This document shows, one piece after another, positions 18,828 through 29,720 of a DNA stretch of 64,000 nucleotides. The DNA is from Undibacterium paludis (GTDB taxonomy: Bacteria; Pseudomonadota; Gammaproteobacteria; Burkholderiales; Burkholderiaceae_D): positions 1 through 64,000 of the forward strand of contig NZ_JAKZHX010000011.1 in NCBI RefSeq assembly GCF_022568815.1, written 5' to 3'. Every line of letters begins with the position of its first letter. Position 1 is the stretch's first letter. Below the pieces are notes generated by a model that was not told where the DNA came from, made no database searches, and saw nothing but the letters and a program-made list of their open reading frames with translations. Both the position numbers and the translations under genes were made by a program.

Positions 18828-20825
18828 ATGACTGAACTCAAGAACACGGAACGCGAATTGCATCATTTCCGCATGCGCCTGTTATTCATAGGCACATTCG
18901 TCTTCCTTTGTTTTGCAGCCCTGATTACCCGTTTTGTCTGGCTACAGATCATCAAGCATGATGACTATGCCCTGCTGGCAGACGAAAACCGCATAGACAT
19001 CGTGCCGGTGGTTCCTAACCGAGGTTTGATCATGGACAGGAACGGTGTCATCCTGGCGCGTAATTATTCTGCCTACACGTTGGAAATCACGCCTTCCAAG
19101 ATACGCCAGGACATGGATATTCTGATCGATCAACTGGCCTTGCTGGTTGATATACAGCCCAAGCATCGCAAGCGTTTTCGCAAGCTGCTGGAGGATTCCA
19201 AGAATTTTGAAAGCCTGCCCATACGTACGCGCCTGACTGATGATGAGGTTGCCCGTTTCACGGCGCAACGCTTCCGCTTTCCTGGCGTTGACATCCAGGC
19301 GCGCCTGTTTCGCCAGTATCCGCAAGGGGATTCTGCTTCACACGTCATTGGCTACATAGGCCGCATTAGTCCCAAGGATGCTGAAGTCATCGATGAGATG
19401 GAAGATGCCGCCAACTATAACGGTACCGATTACATCGGCAAGGAAGGCCTGGAAAAAAGTTACGAAAAAATCCTGCACGGAAACACCGGCTTTGAAGAAG
19501 TCGAAGTGTCTGCTGGTGGGCGGGCCGTGCGCGTACTGTCACGTTCTGCGCCGACTTCAGGCAAGAACCTGATCCTGTCAGTTGACATAGAATTGCAAAA
19601 AGTCATAGAAGAAGCATTTGGCGACAGACGTGGCGCCCTGGTGGCCATTGAACCGGCAACCGGTGATGTGCTGGCCTTTGTATCCAAGCCGACGTATGAC
19701 CCGAATCTGTTTGTTGAGGGTATCGATCAGCAGAGCTGGAATGAACTCAATACTTCGGAAGACAAGCCATTGCTGAACCGCCCTCTGACGGGGGCCTACC
19801 CGCCAGGCTCTACTTACAAGCCTTTCATGGCGCTGGCTGCGCTGGAACTGGGGAAACGCACCACGACACAGGCAATTTCCGACCCTGGTTACTTCACTTT
19901 CGGTAATCATACCTTCAAGGATGATAAAGCAGGCGGTCACGGCATGGTCGACATGTACCGTTCCATCGTGCATTCCTGTGACACGTATTATTATTCCCTG
20001 GCAAACGACCTGACCGTTGATGTCATGCACGATTTCATGGCGCCCTTCGGGTTTGGCCAAAAGACAGGTATAGATCTTGAACATGAGCGTACCGGCCTGT
20101 TGCCTTCGACGGAATGGAAGCGTACTGCCTTCAAGAAGCCTGAACAAAAACGCTGGGTGCTTGGTGATACGATTTCCCTTGGTATTGGTCAGGGGCAGAA
20201 CACCTTTACTCCCTTGCAAATGGCGCATGCCATGGCGACGCTGGCAAACAATGGCGTGATCATGAAACCGCATCTGGTCAAGATGACGGAAGACCCGCAG
20301 AGCAGGCAGAGAACGCTGACCGTACCTAAAGAAAGCGGACGCATTCCACTGAAGCAGGAAAATGTCGACTTCATCAAGAACGCCATGGTGGGCGTGACCA
20401 AGGAAGGTACCTCGGCGCGGGTTTTTGCCAATACCGAATATGTTTCTGGCGGCAAGACCGGTACAGCCCAGGTCGTGGGTATTAAAAAAGGGGAGAAATA
20501 CAACGCCAAAACCATCGCGGCACGGCATATAGATCACTCGCTGTATATCGCTTTTGCACCTGCTGACAAGCCCAAGATAGCGCTTGCCATCATTGTCGAA
20601 AATGGCGGCTTTGGTGCTGAAGCAGCGGCACCTATCGTGCGCAAGGCCATGGATTATTATTTGCTGGGCAAGCGTCCGCAAGACAAAGACAAGGACCATG
20701 CACCACCGCAGCCCAAGCCGCAAAGCGACATGGCCCTGTTCCGCTCCGACGCGGAAATCAAGGCACCTGCCGAGCCTGACCCAGGTCCAAAACCCGGCGG
20801 CGAAACCACAGGCAACAAGGATTGA
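18828..20825 (+). CDS. mrdA: Penicillin-binding protein 2 (peptidoglycan DD-transpeptidase)
   Basis: 665 residues. One N-terminal membrane helix (residues 17-40), a PBP dimerisation region, then the transpeptidase with SxxK as STYK (Ser near residue 328), SxN as SCD in VHSCDTYYYSLA, and KTG in SGGKTGTAQ (Lys near 543). The C-terminal 50 residues are a Pro/Lys-rich tail. It cross-links lateral-wall peptidoglycan together with RodA. It would normally be close to mreD; here the inverted-repeat element occupies the gap. Confidence 0.95.
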   Translation: MTELKNTERELHHFRMRLLFIGTFVFLCFAALITRFVWLQIIKHDDYALLADENRIDIVPVVPNRGLIMDRNGVILARNYSAYTLEITPSKIRQDMDILIDQLALLVDIQPKHRKRFRKLLEDSKNFESLPIRTRLTDDEVARFTAQRFRFPGVDIQARLFRQYPQGDSASHVIGYIGRISPKDAEVIDEMEDAANYNGTDYIGKEGLEKSYEKILHGNTGFEEVEVSAGGRAVRVLSRSAPTSGKNLILSVDIELQKVIEEAFGDRRGALVAIEPATGDVLAFVSKPTYDPNLFVEGIDQQSWNELNTSEDKPLLNRPLTGAYPPGSTYKPFMALAALELGKRTTTQAISDPGYFTFGNHTFKDDKAGGHGMVDMYRSIVHSCDTYYYSLANDLTVDVMHDFMAPFGFGQKTGIDLEHERTGLLPSTEWKRTAFKKPEQKRWVLGDTISLGIGQGQNTFTPLQMAHAMATLANNGVIMKPHLVKMTEDPQSRQRTLTVPKESGRIPLKQENVDFIKNAMVGVTKEGTSARVFANTEYVSGGKTGTAQVVGIKKGEKYNAKTIAARHIDHSLYIAFAPADKPKIALAIIVENGGFGAEAAAPIVRKAMDYYLLGKRPQDKDKDHAPPQPKPQSDMALFRSDAEIKAPAEPDPGPKPGGETTGNKD

Positions 20826-20827
20826 TC

Positions 20828-21937
20828 ATGCAAAAACGTCACATCAACTGGCATTTTATCCGCTCACATATCCTGGTGTTTGATGCCACCCTGGCGATCC
20901 TGATCTTCCTCATCATGTCCATAGGCATTGTGACCATGTACTCTGCCGGTATGGATTTCCCTGGTCGGGTCGAAGATCATGTCAGGAATATCCTGGTGTC
21001 TTTCTTCATCATGTGGGTAGCCGCGAACATACCGCCGCAAACCCTGATGCGCTTTGCCATCCCTATCTACACCTTTGGGGTGGCGCTGTTGATTGCCGTG
21101 GCCCTGTTCGGACTGGTCAAGAAAGGCTCGCGCCGCTGGCTGTATGTCGGCATGCAGATACAGCCGTCAGAGATGATGAAGATCGCCACGCCCCTGATGC
21201 TGGCCTGGTATTTCCAGAAACGTGAAGGTGCTCTGCGCTGGCGGGATTTCGTTGTCGCTGCCGTGATACTTGGCATTCCGGCTGCTCTGATTGCCAAGCA
21301 GCCCGATCTGGGTACCGCCATGCTGGTGGTGGCGGCAGGTTTTTCCGTGGTGTTCCTGGCGGGGCTGTCCTGGAAGTTTCTGGTTTCACTGGGTGCGGCG
21401 GCGGCGGTCATCATTCCCACCGTGGTCTGGCCCATGCTGCACGACTATCAGCGTGACCGTGTACTGACCATGCTGGACCCGAATCGGGATCCGCTCGGCA
21501 AGGGTTTCCACATCATACAGTCAACCATTGCCCTGGGTTCTGGCGGCCTGCATGGCAAGGGATTCCTGAAAGGGACGCAGGCGCATCTTGAATTTATCCC
21601 GGAGCATACGACAGATTTTATTTTTGCCGTGTTTTCAGAAGAGTTTGGTTTTGTCGGTAACGTCATCCTGGTGGTATTGTACTTCCTGCTGATCCTGCGC
21701 TGCCTGATGATCGCCTCCAACGCCCCCACCTTGTTTGCGCGTTTGATGGCTGGTGCCGTGACTATGATATTCTTTACCTATGCCTTCGTGAATATGGGCA
21801 TGGTCAGCGGCATCGTGCCGGTAGTTGGGGTACCCTTGCCTTTCATGAGCTATGGGGGTACCGCATTGGTAACCTTGGGTATGGGATTGGGATTCATGAT
21901 GAGTGTACAGCGCAATCGAAAACTGGTGCAGACATGA
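20828..21937 (+). CDS. rodA: Peptidoglycan glycosyltransferase RodA
   Basis: 369 residues from ATG 20828, which has AAGGA seven bases upstream; an in-frame TTG at 20822 overlapping the mrdA stop is less likely. About ten membrane helices of the SEDS family, with WKFLVSLGAAAAVIIPTVVWPMLHDYQRDR and the conserved loop LGSGGLHGKGFLKGTQAHLEFIPEHTTDFIFAVFSEEFG (shown here only as a landmark in pieces: GSGGLHGKG and PEHTTDFIF). RodA polymerises glycan strands for the elongasome with PBP2. Confidence 0.95.
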   Translation: MQKRHINWHFIRSHILVFDATLAILIFLIMSIGIVTMYSAGMDFPGRVEDHVRNILVSFFIMWVAANIPPQTLMRFAIPIYTFGVALLIAVALFGLVKKGSRRWLYVGMQIQPSEMMKIATPLMLAWYFQKREGALRWRDFVVAAVILGIPAALIAKQPDLGTAMLVVAAGFSVVFLAGLSWKFLVSLGAAAAVIIPTVVWPMLHDYQRDRVLTMLDPNRDPLGKGFHIIQSTIALGSGGLHGKGFLKGTQAHLEFIPEHTTDFIFAVFSEEFGFVGNVILVVLYFLLILRCLMIASNAPTLFARLMAGAVTMIFFTYAFVNMGMVSGIVPVVGVPLPFMSYGGTALVTLGMGLGFMMSVQRNRKLVQT

Positions 21938-23097
21938 GCCCGTCGCAGAAGAACGCGCGACTGCTGATGCTGGGAGCAATTGCCAGCCTGCTGGCTGCCT
22001 GTGGCAGTGCCCCCAAACAGCCCGTCATCATTGCCGATACCCAGAAACCATCGACGACCAGCAAGCCGGGTAATGGCCAGACTCCGGCACTGCCTAAGGC
22101 CAGTTCCGGGCGCGGCGCCTATTACAAGGACGACGGCCCCGGCGATAACCCGCCCGAAGGCCTGGAAAATACCGTAGACCCTATACCGATGGTGGAAGAT
22201 TTTTCCCGGTCCGGCAACAAACCGTATGTTGTATTTGGCAAAACCTATACACCGATTGCAGACAATACCACGCCATTCATACAGCGCGGTGTCGGCAGCT
22301 GGTATGGTAAGAAATTCCACGGGCAAAAGACGTCGTCTGGCGAGCTGTATGACATGTACAAGATCACGGCTGCCCACCCTGTTCTGCCGATTCCCTCGTA
22401 TGCGCGGGTGACCAATACCAGTAACGGCAAACAGATCATCGTGCGTATTAACGACAGGGGGCCTTTTCATTCCAGCCGTATTATCGACCTGTCTTACACC
22501 GCCGCCCTGAAACTTGATGTGATCGGCAAGGGCAGCAGCCAGCTCGAAGTGGAGCGCCTGTTACCATCCGACATAGAAAGAATGGCGGAAAACCGCAAAA
22601 ATCAGCCGGTGCAGGCAAGCAGGCAAGAGGCGGCAGTGACTACCATGCCGGTTGCAGCGAAATCTGCCCCCGTAGTGCGTAGTCTGGAGCGCAGCAGCGA
22701 CAAGCCGCAGGCAGGCATGAGCATGGAAGAACTGCTTGCCGCACAAGACAGCAAACCTGTTGAGAAATTCACTGCTCCTGCAGCCGGCCCGGTGAATGCT
22801 GTTGCCAGTAACAATGCTGCCAATAATACGACCAACACTACCAGTATCCCTGCTACACCAGCTACCCCAGGCTACTACATACAGTTTGGCGCGTATGCGA
22901 TCAGGGCCAATGCAGAAGCCATCATGAATCACCTCAAGGGCCGGGCTACCAGCCAGCTGCCTGGTTTTGACATTGTCCAGCAGGGCAGCTTGTACAGGCT
23001 GGTCAGTGGTCCGTTTGCCAATCGTTCTGAAGCCAGCGCAGCGATTGCCCAGGCAGGGGAGCTGGGCATAGGCAAGCCGCTCGTCGTGCAGCGCTAG
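21934..23097 (+). CDS. rlpA: RlpA-type septal ring lytic transglycosylase lipoprotein
   Basis: 387 residues. A signal peptide with lipobox LLAAC (Cys near residue 23) is followed by a Pro-rich linker, the double-psi beta-barrel RlpA domain (GVGSWYGKKFHGQKTSSGE, and the acid/His region MYKITAAHPVLP, IVRINDRGPFHSSRIIDLS), and a C-terminal SPOR domain (residues about 310-387, YYIQFGAYAIRANAEAIM) that binds denuded glycan. RlpA cleaves glycan lacking stem peptides in Pseudomonas. ATG 21934 overlaps the rodA stop by four bases. Confidence 0.93.
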   Translation: MSPSQKNARLLMLGAIASLLAACGSAPKQPVIIADTQKPSTTSKPGNGQTPALPKASSGRGAYYKDDGPGDNPPEGLENTVDPIPMVEDFSRSGNKPYVVFGKTYTPIADNTTPFIQRGVGSWYGKKFHGQKTSSGELYDMYKITAAHPVLPIPSYARVTNTSNGKQIIVRINDRGPFHSSRIIDLSYTAALKLDVIGKGSSQLEVERLLPSDIERMAENRKNQPVQASRQEAAVTTMPVAAKSAPVVRSLERSSDKPQAGMSMEELLAAQDSKPVEKFTAPAAGPVNAVASNNAANNTTNTTSIPATPATPGYYIQFGAYAIRANAEAIMNHLKGRATSQLPGFDIVQQGSLYRLVSGPFANRSEASAAIAQAGELGIGKPLVVQR

Positions 23098-23124
23098 CAT
23101 CTGACCCAGGTCGTCCCGGTTTTG

Positions 23125-24042
23125 TCAGTCCTGGCTGTCTGTGGCTTTCATTTCAAGCGCCAGTTGATACAGGGCGTTTTTCTTTTGACCGGTCAATTGG
23201 GCTGCCAGTGACGCTGCCTGTTTGACTGAGCATTCTTCCAGCAGGATGGACAATACTCGCCTGGCTTCCAGGCTTTGCTCGTCTTCAGCGGCTGCGGCGG
23301 CTTCGACAAGGATTACATACTCGCCTTTTTCCCTGTGATTGTCGGCAGCCAGCCAGGATTGTGCTTCCACCAGGCTGCATCGATGAATTTCTTCAAACAA
23401 TTTGCTGACTTCACGCGCCAGCACGACGCGGCGGACTCCGCCAAACACTTCGCACATGGCAATGATAGTCTCTTGTATGCGGTGTGGCGCTTCGTAGAAA
23501 ATCAGGCTGGCGGGCAAGGACTGTACTTCACGCAATACGGTTTCACGTTGCCCTGCCTTGGCTGGCAGAAAACCGACAAAGTAAAAGCGGTCATGGATCA
23601 GACCACTGGCTGACAGGGCGCTGATGGCCGCCGAAGCACCGGGCAGGGGCGTGACCGGCATGTGGGCAAGTTTGACTGCATCGACGATTTTGGCACCAGG
23701 ATCGGAAACGCCCGGTGTGCCGGCATCTGACACCAGGGCAATACGCTCACCGGCTTGCAGGCGGGCCAGGATTTTTTCTGCCACCTCACGTTCATTATGT
23801 TGATGAGCCGCGATCAAAGGCTTGCTGATACCATAGCGTGCCATCAACTGAGCGGTATTGCGGGTATCTTCACAGGCAATCGCATCGACCAGTGACAGCA
23901 GATGCAAGGCACGCAGTGAAATATCCGCAATATTTCCAATTGGCGTGGCGACTACATATAATGTGCCGGCCGGATAATTTTGCCGGGTGACTGCTTCCAT
24001 GATGCTGGCATTGGTAAATAATGCGTTTTCAGCTGTACTCAT
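23125..24042 (-). CDS. rsmI: 16S rRNA 2'-O-ribose C1402 methyltransferase
   Basis: 305 residues of the tetrapyrrole-methylase fold: GTLYVVATPIGNIADISLRAL at the N-terminus, CEDTRNTAQLMARYGI, and ALVSDAGTPGVSDPGAKIV, all diagnostic for RsmI (YraL). It methylates the ribose of C1402 in the decoding centre. AGGAAAAGG precedes the ATG. It is divergent from yraN, an arrangement widespread in proteobacteria. Confidence 0.96.
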   Translation of the reverse strand: MSTAENALFTNASIMEAVTRQNYPAGTLYVVATPIGNIADISLRALHLLSLVDAIACEDTRNTAQLMARYGISKPLIAAHQHNEREVAEKILARLQAGERIALVSDAGTPGVSDPGAKIVDAVKLAHMPVTPLPGASAAISALSASGLIHDRFYFVGFLPAKAGQRETVLREVQSLPASLIFYEAPHRIQETIIAMCEVFGGVRRVVLAREVSKLFEEIHRCSLVEAQSWLAADNHREKGEYVILVEAAAAAEDEQSLEARRVLSILLEECSVKQAASLAAQLTGQKKNALYQLALEMKATDSQD

Positions 24043-24087
24043 GCCTTTTCCTGATGTTGTAGATGAATTAGCCGAGATTGTACGCCA

Positions 24088-24486
24088 ATGAGAACCACAG
24101 ATAGCGCTGAAGCAAATACCGGTCCGTCACGCAATGATACCCGCACGGCAAAGCGTCGCAGTGGTGATGATGCAGAGCAACTGGCCTTGGTCTATTTGCA
24201 ACAGGCCGGCTTAAAGCTGGTTCAACAGAATTTTCTCTGTAAAGGCGGGGAAATTGACCTCATCATGCAGGATGGCAAGGTTTTGGTGTTTGTTGAAGTC
24301 AGAAAGCGCAGCTCCATGCAATTTGGCGGCGCCATTGCCAGTATCACACCTGCCAAACAAAAACGCATGTCACATGCTGCCCAGGTCTATTTATTGAGCA
24401 AGAAAATACAGCCGGCTTGCCGTTTTGATGTGATTGCCATTGATCAGGGGCACATCAACTGGCTGAAAAACGTGATTCTCTATTGA
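24088..24486 (+). CDS. YraN / UPF0102 family nuclease-fold protein
   Basis: 132 residues. After a 25-residue basic lead, the core has GDDAEQLALVYLQQAGL, NFLCKGGEIDLIMQDGKVLVFVEVRKRS, the D/ExK-like endonuclease fold of the UPF0102 family. The family's function is not established. It heads the run yraN-diaA/gmhA-dolP as in enterobacteria, divergent from rsmI. Confidence 0.92.
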   Translation: MRTTDSAEANTGPSRNDTRTAKRRSGDDAEQLALVYLQQAGLKLVQQNFLCKGGEIDLIMQDGKVLVFVEVRKRSSMQFGGAIASITPAKQKRMSHAAQVYLLSKKIQPACRFDVIAIDQGHINWLKNVILY

Positions 24487-24531
24487 AACTGAGGGGGAAC
24501 AGCCTGATATCTGAGCCATATCTGCCTGATT

Positions 24532-24562
24532 TTGTCAGGTCAGGCCCGGGCTACCGTATAAT
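24532..24562 (+). promoter_or_regulatory. Possible sigma-70 promoter for the SIS-domain gene
   Basis: TTGTCA (24532-24537) and a perfect TATAAT (24557-24562) with a 19-base spacer lie 28 bases before the ATG at 24590. The spacer is longer than ideal. Confidence 0.45.
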
Positions 24563-24580
24563 CTGTGGCATCTTCACTAA

Positions 24581-25836
<1,256 letters not shown>

Positions 25837-25854
25837 TAGTAAAAATTAAACCAG

Positions 25855-25885
25855 CAAGACCGACAAATTGTCGGTCTTGTTTTTT
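25855..25885 (+). terminator. Rho-independent terminator after the BON lipoprotein gene
   Basis: Arms CAAGACCGAC (25855-25864) and GTCGGTCTTG (25870-25879) form a 10-bp stem, followed by six T residues (25880-25885). Confidence 0.88.
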
Positions 25886-25896
25886 CTGGAGAAATC

Positions 25897-26487
25897 ATGA
25901 TTGCATTGATCGTTTTTTTAATTATCATCGTTGTCATCGGGTTCTGGGTCGTCGGTGTTTATAATCGTCTGGTCAGCCTGCGTAATCGCTTCAAGAATGC
26001 GTTTTCGCAAATCGACGTGCAACTCAAGCGGCGCTACGACCTGATCCCGAATCTGGTCGAAGTCGCCAAGGGTTACATGAAGCATGAGCGCGAAACCCTT
26101 GAAGCCGTGATTACCGCCCGCAACACTGCCGTACTGGCCAGCAGCAAGGCTGGCTCAGATCCGGCAGATGCCGCCGCAGTCCAGCAACTGGCGGCAGCAG
26201 AAGGTACGCTGACGGCTTCACTGGGCAAAATGTTTGCCTTGTCAGAAGCTTACCCGGACCTGAAGGCCAATCAGAACATGATGCAACTGACAGAAGAGCT
26301 GACCGGTACCGAAAACAAGATAGCCTTTGCCCGCCAGGCGTATAACGATAGCATCATGCAATACAACACCGGTATAGAGCAATTTCCCGGTTCGTTGATT
26401 GCCAACATGTTTGGCTTCCGTATGGGCGAGCTATTGCAGGCAACCGAATCGGCCGAAGAACGCAAGGCAGTCAAGGTAACGTTCTGA
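25897..26487 (+). CDS. LemA family protein
   Basis: 196 residues. An N-terminal membrane helix (IALIVFLIIIVVIGFWVVGVYN) precedes the helical LemA domain (VSLRNRFKNAFSQIDVQLKRRYDLIPNLVEVAKGYMKHE). The family's role is unclear. GGAG precedes the ATG. It is followed after 25 bases by an M48 protease gene, a common pairing that suggests the two work together at the membrane. Confidence 0.93.
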   Translation: MIALIVFLIIIVVIGFWVVGVYNRLVSLRNRFKNAFSQIDVQLKRRYDLIPNLVEVAKGYMKHERETLEAVITARNTAVLASSKAGSDPADAAAVQQLAAAEGTLTASLGKMFALSEAYPDLKANQNMMQLTEELTGTENKIAFARQAYNDSIMQYNTGIEQFPGSLIANMFGFRMGELLQATESAEERKAVKVTF

Positions 26488-26512
26488 TCGGGCCAGACAG
26501 TTAATTTGCCCC

Positions 26513-28501
26513 ATGAATTTTTTTGAACAACAGGACCAGGCCCATCGCGAGAGCAAAAAATTATTGCTGCTGTTTTTTCTGGCGGTGATAGCGATCGTCC
26601 TGGCAGTCAATGCTGCTGCGGCTGGTCTATGGTTGTGGGGATTTGGCGGACGTTTTTTTACCCTGCGCGATTATCCGCCCATCTATTTTTTTTATTGTAC
26701 GGCAGCCACCCTGTTGTTCATCGGCAGCGGGACACTGTATGAAATGTACCGCCTGCGTGACGGTGGTGATGCTGTTGCACAAATGGCCGGTGGTCGCCTG
26801 GTGATGCCGGCATCACAGGACCTGCAAGAACGTCGCCTGCTTAATATTGTCGAAGAAATGGCGCTGGCCGCCGGCATTGCCTGCCCTCATGTGTATATCC
26901 TTGATCATGAAGAGGCCATCAATGCGTTCGCTGCCGGTTATCACCAGAACGAAGCGGTAGTCGCCGTCACCCGTGGCACCCTGAACCGTCTCAGTCGTGA
27001 TGAACTGCAGGGTGTCATCGGGCACGAGTTCAGCCATATACTGAATGGCGACATGCGCATGAATATTAAGCTGATTGGAATCCTGTTTGGCATACAGATG
27101 CTGGCAAGTTTGGGCCAGGAATTGCTGTACTGGGGGTCGCGTTTTGGCGGTTCTCGTAGCCGTAATGACAAGGGACCACCGGTGCAATTGATCATGCTGG
27201 TGTTCGGTGTTGCCTTGTTTGTCATTGGTTATGTAGGCATATTCTTTGGTCGTCTGATCAAATCGGCAGTATCACGCCAGCGTGAGTTCCTGGCCGATGC
27301 CAGTGCCGTACAGTTTACCCGTAACCCGGACGGTATAGGCGGCGCCTTGCGCAAGATAGGCGGCTTGAGTCGGGTGAATGAATGTGGTTCACGTATAGAA
27401 CATCCCAGGGCCGAGCAGTTTTCCCATATGTTCCTTGGTGCGGCCAAAGTCAGTCTGATGTCAGGCCTGTTTGCCACCCATCCCCCATTGCAAGAGAGGT
27501 TGCGCCGTGTTTATGGAAAAAGCATGCCTTTCATCGAAGTCTCTGCCGCACGTGAATCTGTGCCAGACCCGACAGACACAGATGCCAGTGGTTTCGGTTA
27601 CGGCAATGCGATGCCTGGTCAGTTTGGTGTGGCCAGCTCCGGGCAGGGAGTACCTGTGCAGCCTGTCATGGGGACGACCGACAGATTTGCCGATACGGGT
27701 CTGCCGATGAGCGTAGATGTACCGCAAATACCAGCCATAGCCCCGGCATTGGGAGCGGCCATCAGACAGGCTGCACGTGACACCTCTGGCGCCTGTTCCC
27801 TGGTCTATGCATTGCTGCTTGATCGCCAACAGGCTGGCCCCTATGCCTTGCAATTACAGTTATTGCAGCAGGCGGCACCGGCTCAGGCTGTGCTCGCAGA
27901 AGCGCTGTTGTCAGAAGTGGAGGCCATGCCGCGCAGCATGCGCCTGCCCATGCTGGATATGGCAATGCCAGCCCTGCGCCTGCTCGATGCTGCACAGAAG
28001 GCGCAATTACTGGGGCTGGTCAGTCGTTTGATCGCGGCCGACCAGCGCGTGACGCAAGCAGAATTTGTGTTGCAAACCGTGCTGGAAAGGCGCCTCGGCG
28101 TCAGGGCGGGGCGGGTTGTTCCCATCAGCTTTGGCAGCTTGTCTGCATTGCGGGCGGAAACAGTATTGCTGTTTTCGCTTGCTGCACATACGCAAACAGA
28201 CAGCGAGGCTATACTGTCTGCCTTTCAAAGGGCTGCGATGAGTGTGCCTGAACTGGGGTTGACGACAGCAGATTTGCACGCTGCCGACAGTCTGGATTTC
28301 TCTGCCGTACGGCAGGCGTTGTTGAGGCTGAATCAACTGGCGCCGCTGGCCAAGCCTTTTTTGATACGTGGTTTGCTGGCGGCGTTAATGGCCGCTCCGG
28401 CAGAAAAAATGCAGCCTGAATCAGCGGACCTGTTACGCGGTATCTGCGCCGCGATTGATGCTCCGGTACCAGATCAGGTATCAGCAACGTACACAAGTTG
28501 A
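26513..28501 (+). CDS. Large M48 family membrane metalloprotease
   Basis: 662 residues. Two membrane helices lie in the first 80 residues. The zinc site is HEFSH in GVIGHEFSHILNGDMRMN near residue 168, and the third ligand Glu is in QREFLADASAVQF near 258. A further hydrophobic pair (VQLIMLVFGVALFVIGYVGIFF) is between them. The C-terminal 300 residues have no recognised domain and are helical and Ala/Leu-rich; this extension makes it about twice the length of HtpX. It probably degrades membrane or envelope proteins. Paired with lemA. Confidence 0.88.
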   Translation: MNFFEQQDQAHRESKKLLLLFFLAVIAIVLAVNAAAAGLWLWGFGGRFFTLRDYPPIYFFYCTAATLLFIGSGTLYEMYRLRDGGDAVAQMAGGRLVMPASQDLQERRLLNIVEEMALAAGIACPHVYILDHEEAINAFAAGYHQNEAVVAVTRGTLNRLSRDELQGVIGHEFSHILNGDMRMNIKLIGILFGIQMLASLGQELLYWGSRFGGSRSRNDKGPPVQLIMLVFGVALFVIGYVGIFFGRLIKSAVSRQREFLADASAVQFTRNPDGIGGALRKIGGLSRVNECGSRIEHPRAEQFSHMFLGAAKVSLMSGLFATHPPLQERLRRVYGKSMPFIEVSAARESVPDPTDTDASGFGYGNAMPGQFGVASSGQGVPVQPVMGTTDRFADTGLPMSVDVPQIPAIAPALGAAIRQAARDTSGACSLVYALLLDRQQAGPYALQLQLLQQAAPAQAVLAEALLSEVEAMPRSMRLPMLDMAMPALRLLDAAQKAQLLGLVSRLIAADQRVTQAEFVLQTVLERRLGVRAGRVVPISFGSLSALRAETVLLFSLAAHTQTDSEAILSAFQRAAMSVPELGLTTADLHAADSLDFSAVRQALLRLNQLAPLAKPFLIRGLLAALMAAPAEKMQPESADLLRGICAAIDAPVPDQVSATYTS

Positions 28502-28550
28502 GCTGCCGTCAGCCTGTCTGTGCTTGCGCCTATAGTGTTCAGGTGCGTGC

Positions 28551-28976
28551 TCAGGTGCGACCGACTATCGATGCCGTCGCCATTAGTTCATCAATCAGGG
28601 CCAGCAGGGTCTTGCCTGGCATGCCATGCGGGTCGAGCACAGGCAAGGGCGAATACTTGAGCAGTATCGATGGATTGATCTTGCTCATATTGGCTTGCCC
28701 CATGGTCCAGCCTGCATAGCGGCGCTCAAGTATTTCTTCATAGTCGAGCAGGATGACATCAGTGTGCCGCGTGTCACGCAGGATCTGGCCATACAGGGTA
28801 TTGACCGCTTCCCGCCCGCCTTCGAGAACCTGCATGAATACCTGATCACTGTGGCACAGCACACCAGTGATGCCATGGGCGGGATTGTGGGACCGTGACT
28901 GGTTGACGATGGCCTGCACGACATCACAGATTTTATCGTCGACGGCACGGCTGGCATAAAGTAGGCGGACTAGCAT
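28551..28976 (-). CDS. BLUF-domain blue-light photoreceptor
   Basis: 141 residues, a short BLUF protein. The flavin-site residues are present: Tyr7 in LLYAS, Asn31 in HNPAHGITG, Gln49 in FMQVLEG, and Trp90/Met92 in GWTMG, matching the PixD/AppA set. BLUF proteins bind FAD and switch on blue light; single-domain ones act through a partner. It starts 12 bases after the folE stop and is the last gene of the sigma factor-anti-sigma-CWC-folE series, so the light signal may feed into that operon. Which partner it uses is unknown. Confidence 0.92.
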   Translation of the reverse strand: MLVRLLYASRAVDDKICDVVQAIVNQSRSHNPAHGITGVLCHSDQVFMQVLEGGREAVNTLYGQILRDTRHTDVILLDYEEILERRYAGWTMGQANMSKINPSILLKYSPLPVLDPHGMPGKTLLALIDELMATASIVGRT

Positions 28977-28988
28977 GGTCTATCCCGG

Positions 28989-29696
28989 TTAGCGTTTGAT
29001 CAGAGATAAAAATTCACGACGCAGATTCGCATCCTTGAGGAAGGAACCGTGCATCACGCTGTTAATCATGGCAGCATCCATGTCTTTCACACCGCGCCAG
29101 TGCATGCAGAAGTGGTCGGCTTCCATCACCACGGCCAGTCCATCGGGCTGCATTTTTTCTTGCAGGGCATCGGCCAGTTGCACAACTGCCTCTTCCTGAA
29201 TCTGCGGGCGGCTCATCACCCATTCGGCGATGCGTGCATATTTGGACAGGCCGATCAGGTTGGAGTGCTCATTGGGCATCACACCTATCCAGACCTTGCC
29301 GATAATCGGGCAGAGGTGATGTGAACAGGCGCTGCGCACCGTTATCGGGCCGATGATCATCAATTCATTGAGGTGCGAAGCATTCGGGAATTCGGTGACA
29401 GAAGGCATGGGCACATAACGGCCCTTGAAGACTTCATGCAAAAACATCTTGGCGACACGACGGCCCGTGTCCTGGGTATTGTGATCGCTGTCGGTATCGA
29501 TGACCAGACTTTCCAGCACGGCGCGCATTTTTTGTTCAACTTCGGCCTGTAATTCATCAAGTTCGCCAGCTTCGATGAAACGGGCGATATTGTCATTCGC
29601 ATGAAAACGCGTGTTGCTGGCAGTGATGCGTTCACGTATGCGTTGCGAGACGGGGATGTTGACAGCTTTATAAGCAAGGGGCGTATCGTTGGACAT
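28989..29696 (-). CDS. folE: GTP cyclohydrolase I
   Basis: 235 residues. The zinc site is visible as C-S-H-H in SACSHHLCPIIGKVWIGV and the second Cys in EADHFCMHWRGVKD. GLSKYARI and TGRRVAKMF are family signatures. It converts GTP to dihydroneopterin triphosphate, the first step of folate and tetrahydropterin synthesis. An N-terminal extension of about 35 residues precedes the core. It lies in a regulatory operon with a sigma factor and a BLUF gene, unusual for folE. Confidence 0.95.
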   Translation of the reverse strand: MSNDTPLAYKAVNIPVSQRIRERITASNTRFHANDNIARFIEAGELDELQAEVEQKMRAVLESLVIDTDSDHNTQDTGRRVAKMFLHEVFKGRYVPMPSVTEFPNASHLNELMIIGPITVRSACSHHLCPIIGKVWIGVMPNEHSNLIGLSKYARIAEWVMSRPQIQEEAVVQLADALQEKMQPDGLAVVMEADHFCMHWRGVKDMDAAMINSVMHGSFLKDANLRREFLSLIKR

Positions 29697-29720
29697 GCTA
29701 TAAACCGGGATGTAAAAAGC

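Noticed and set aside
19578..20723. Minus-strand frame of 381 codons opposite mrdA
   Set aside because: Antisense shadow of PBP2 without domain signature.
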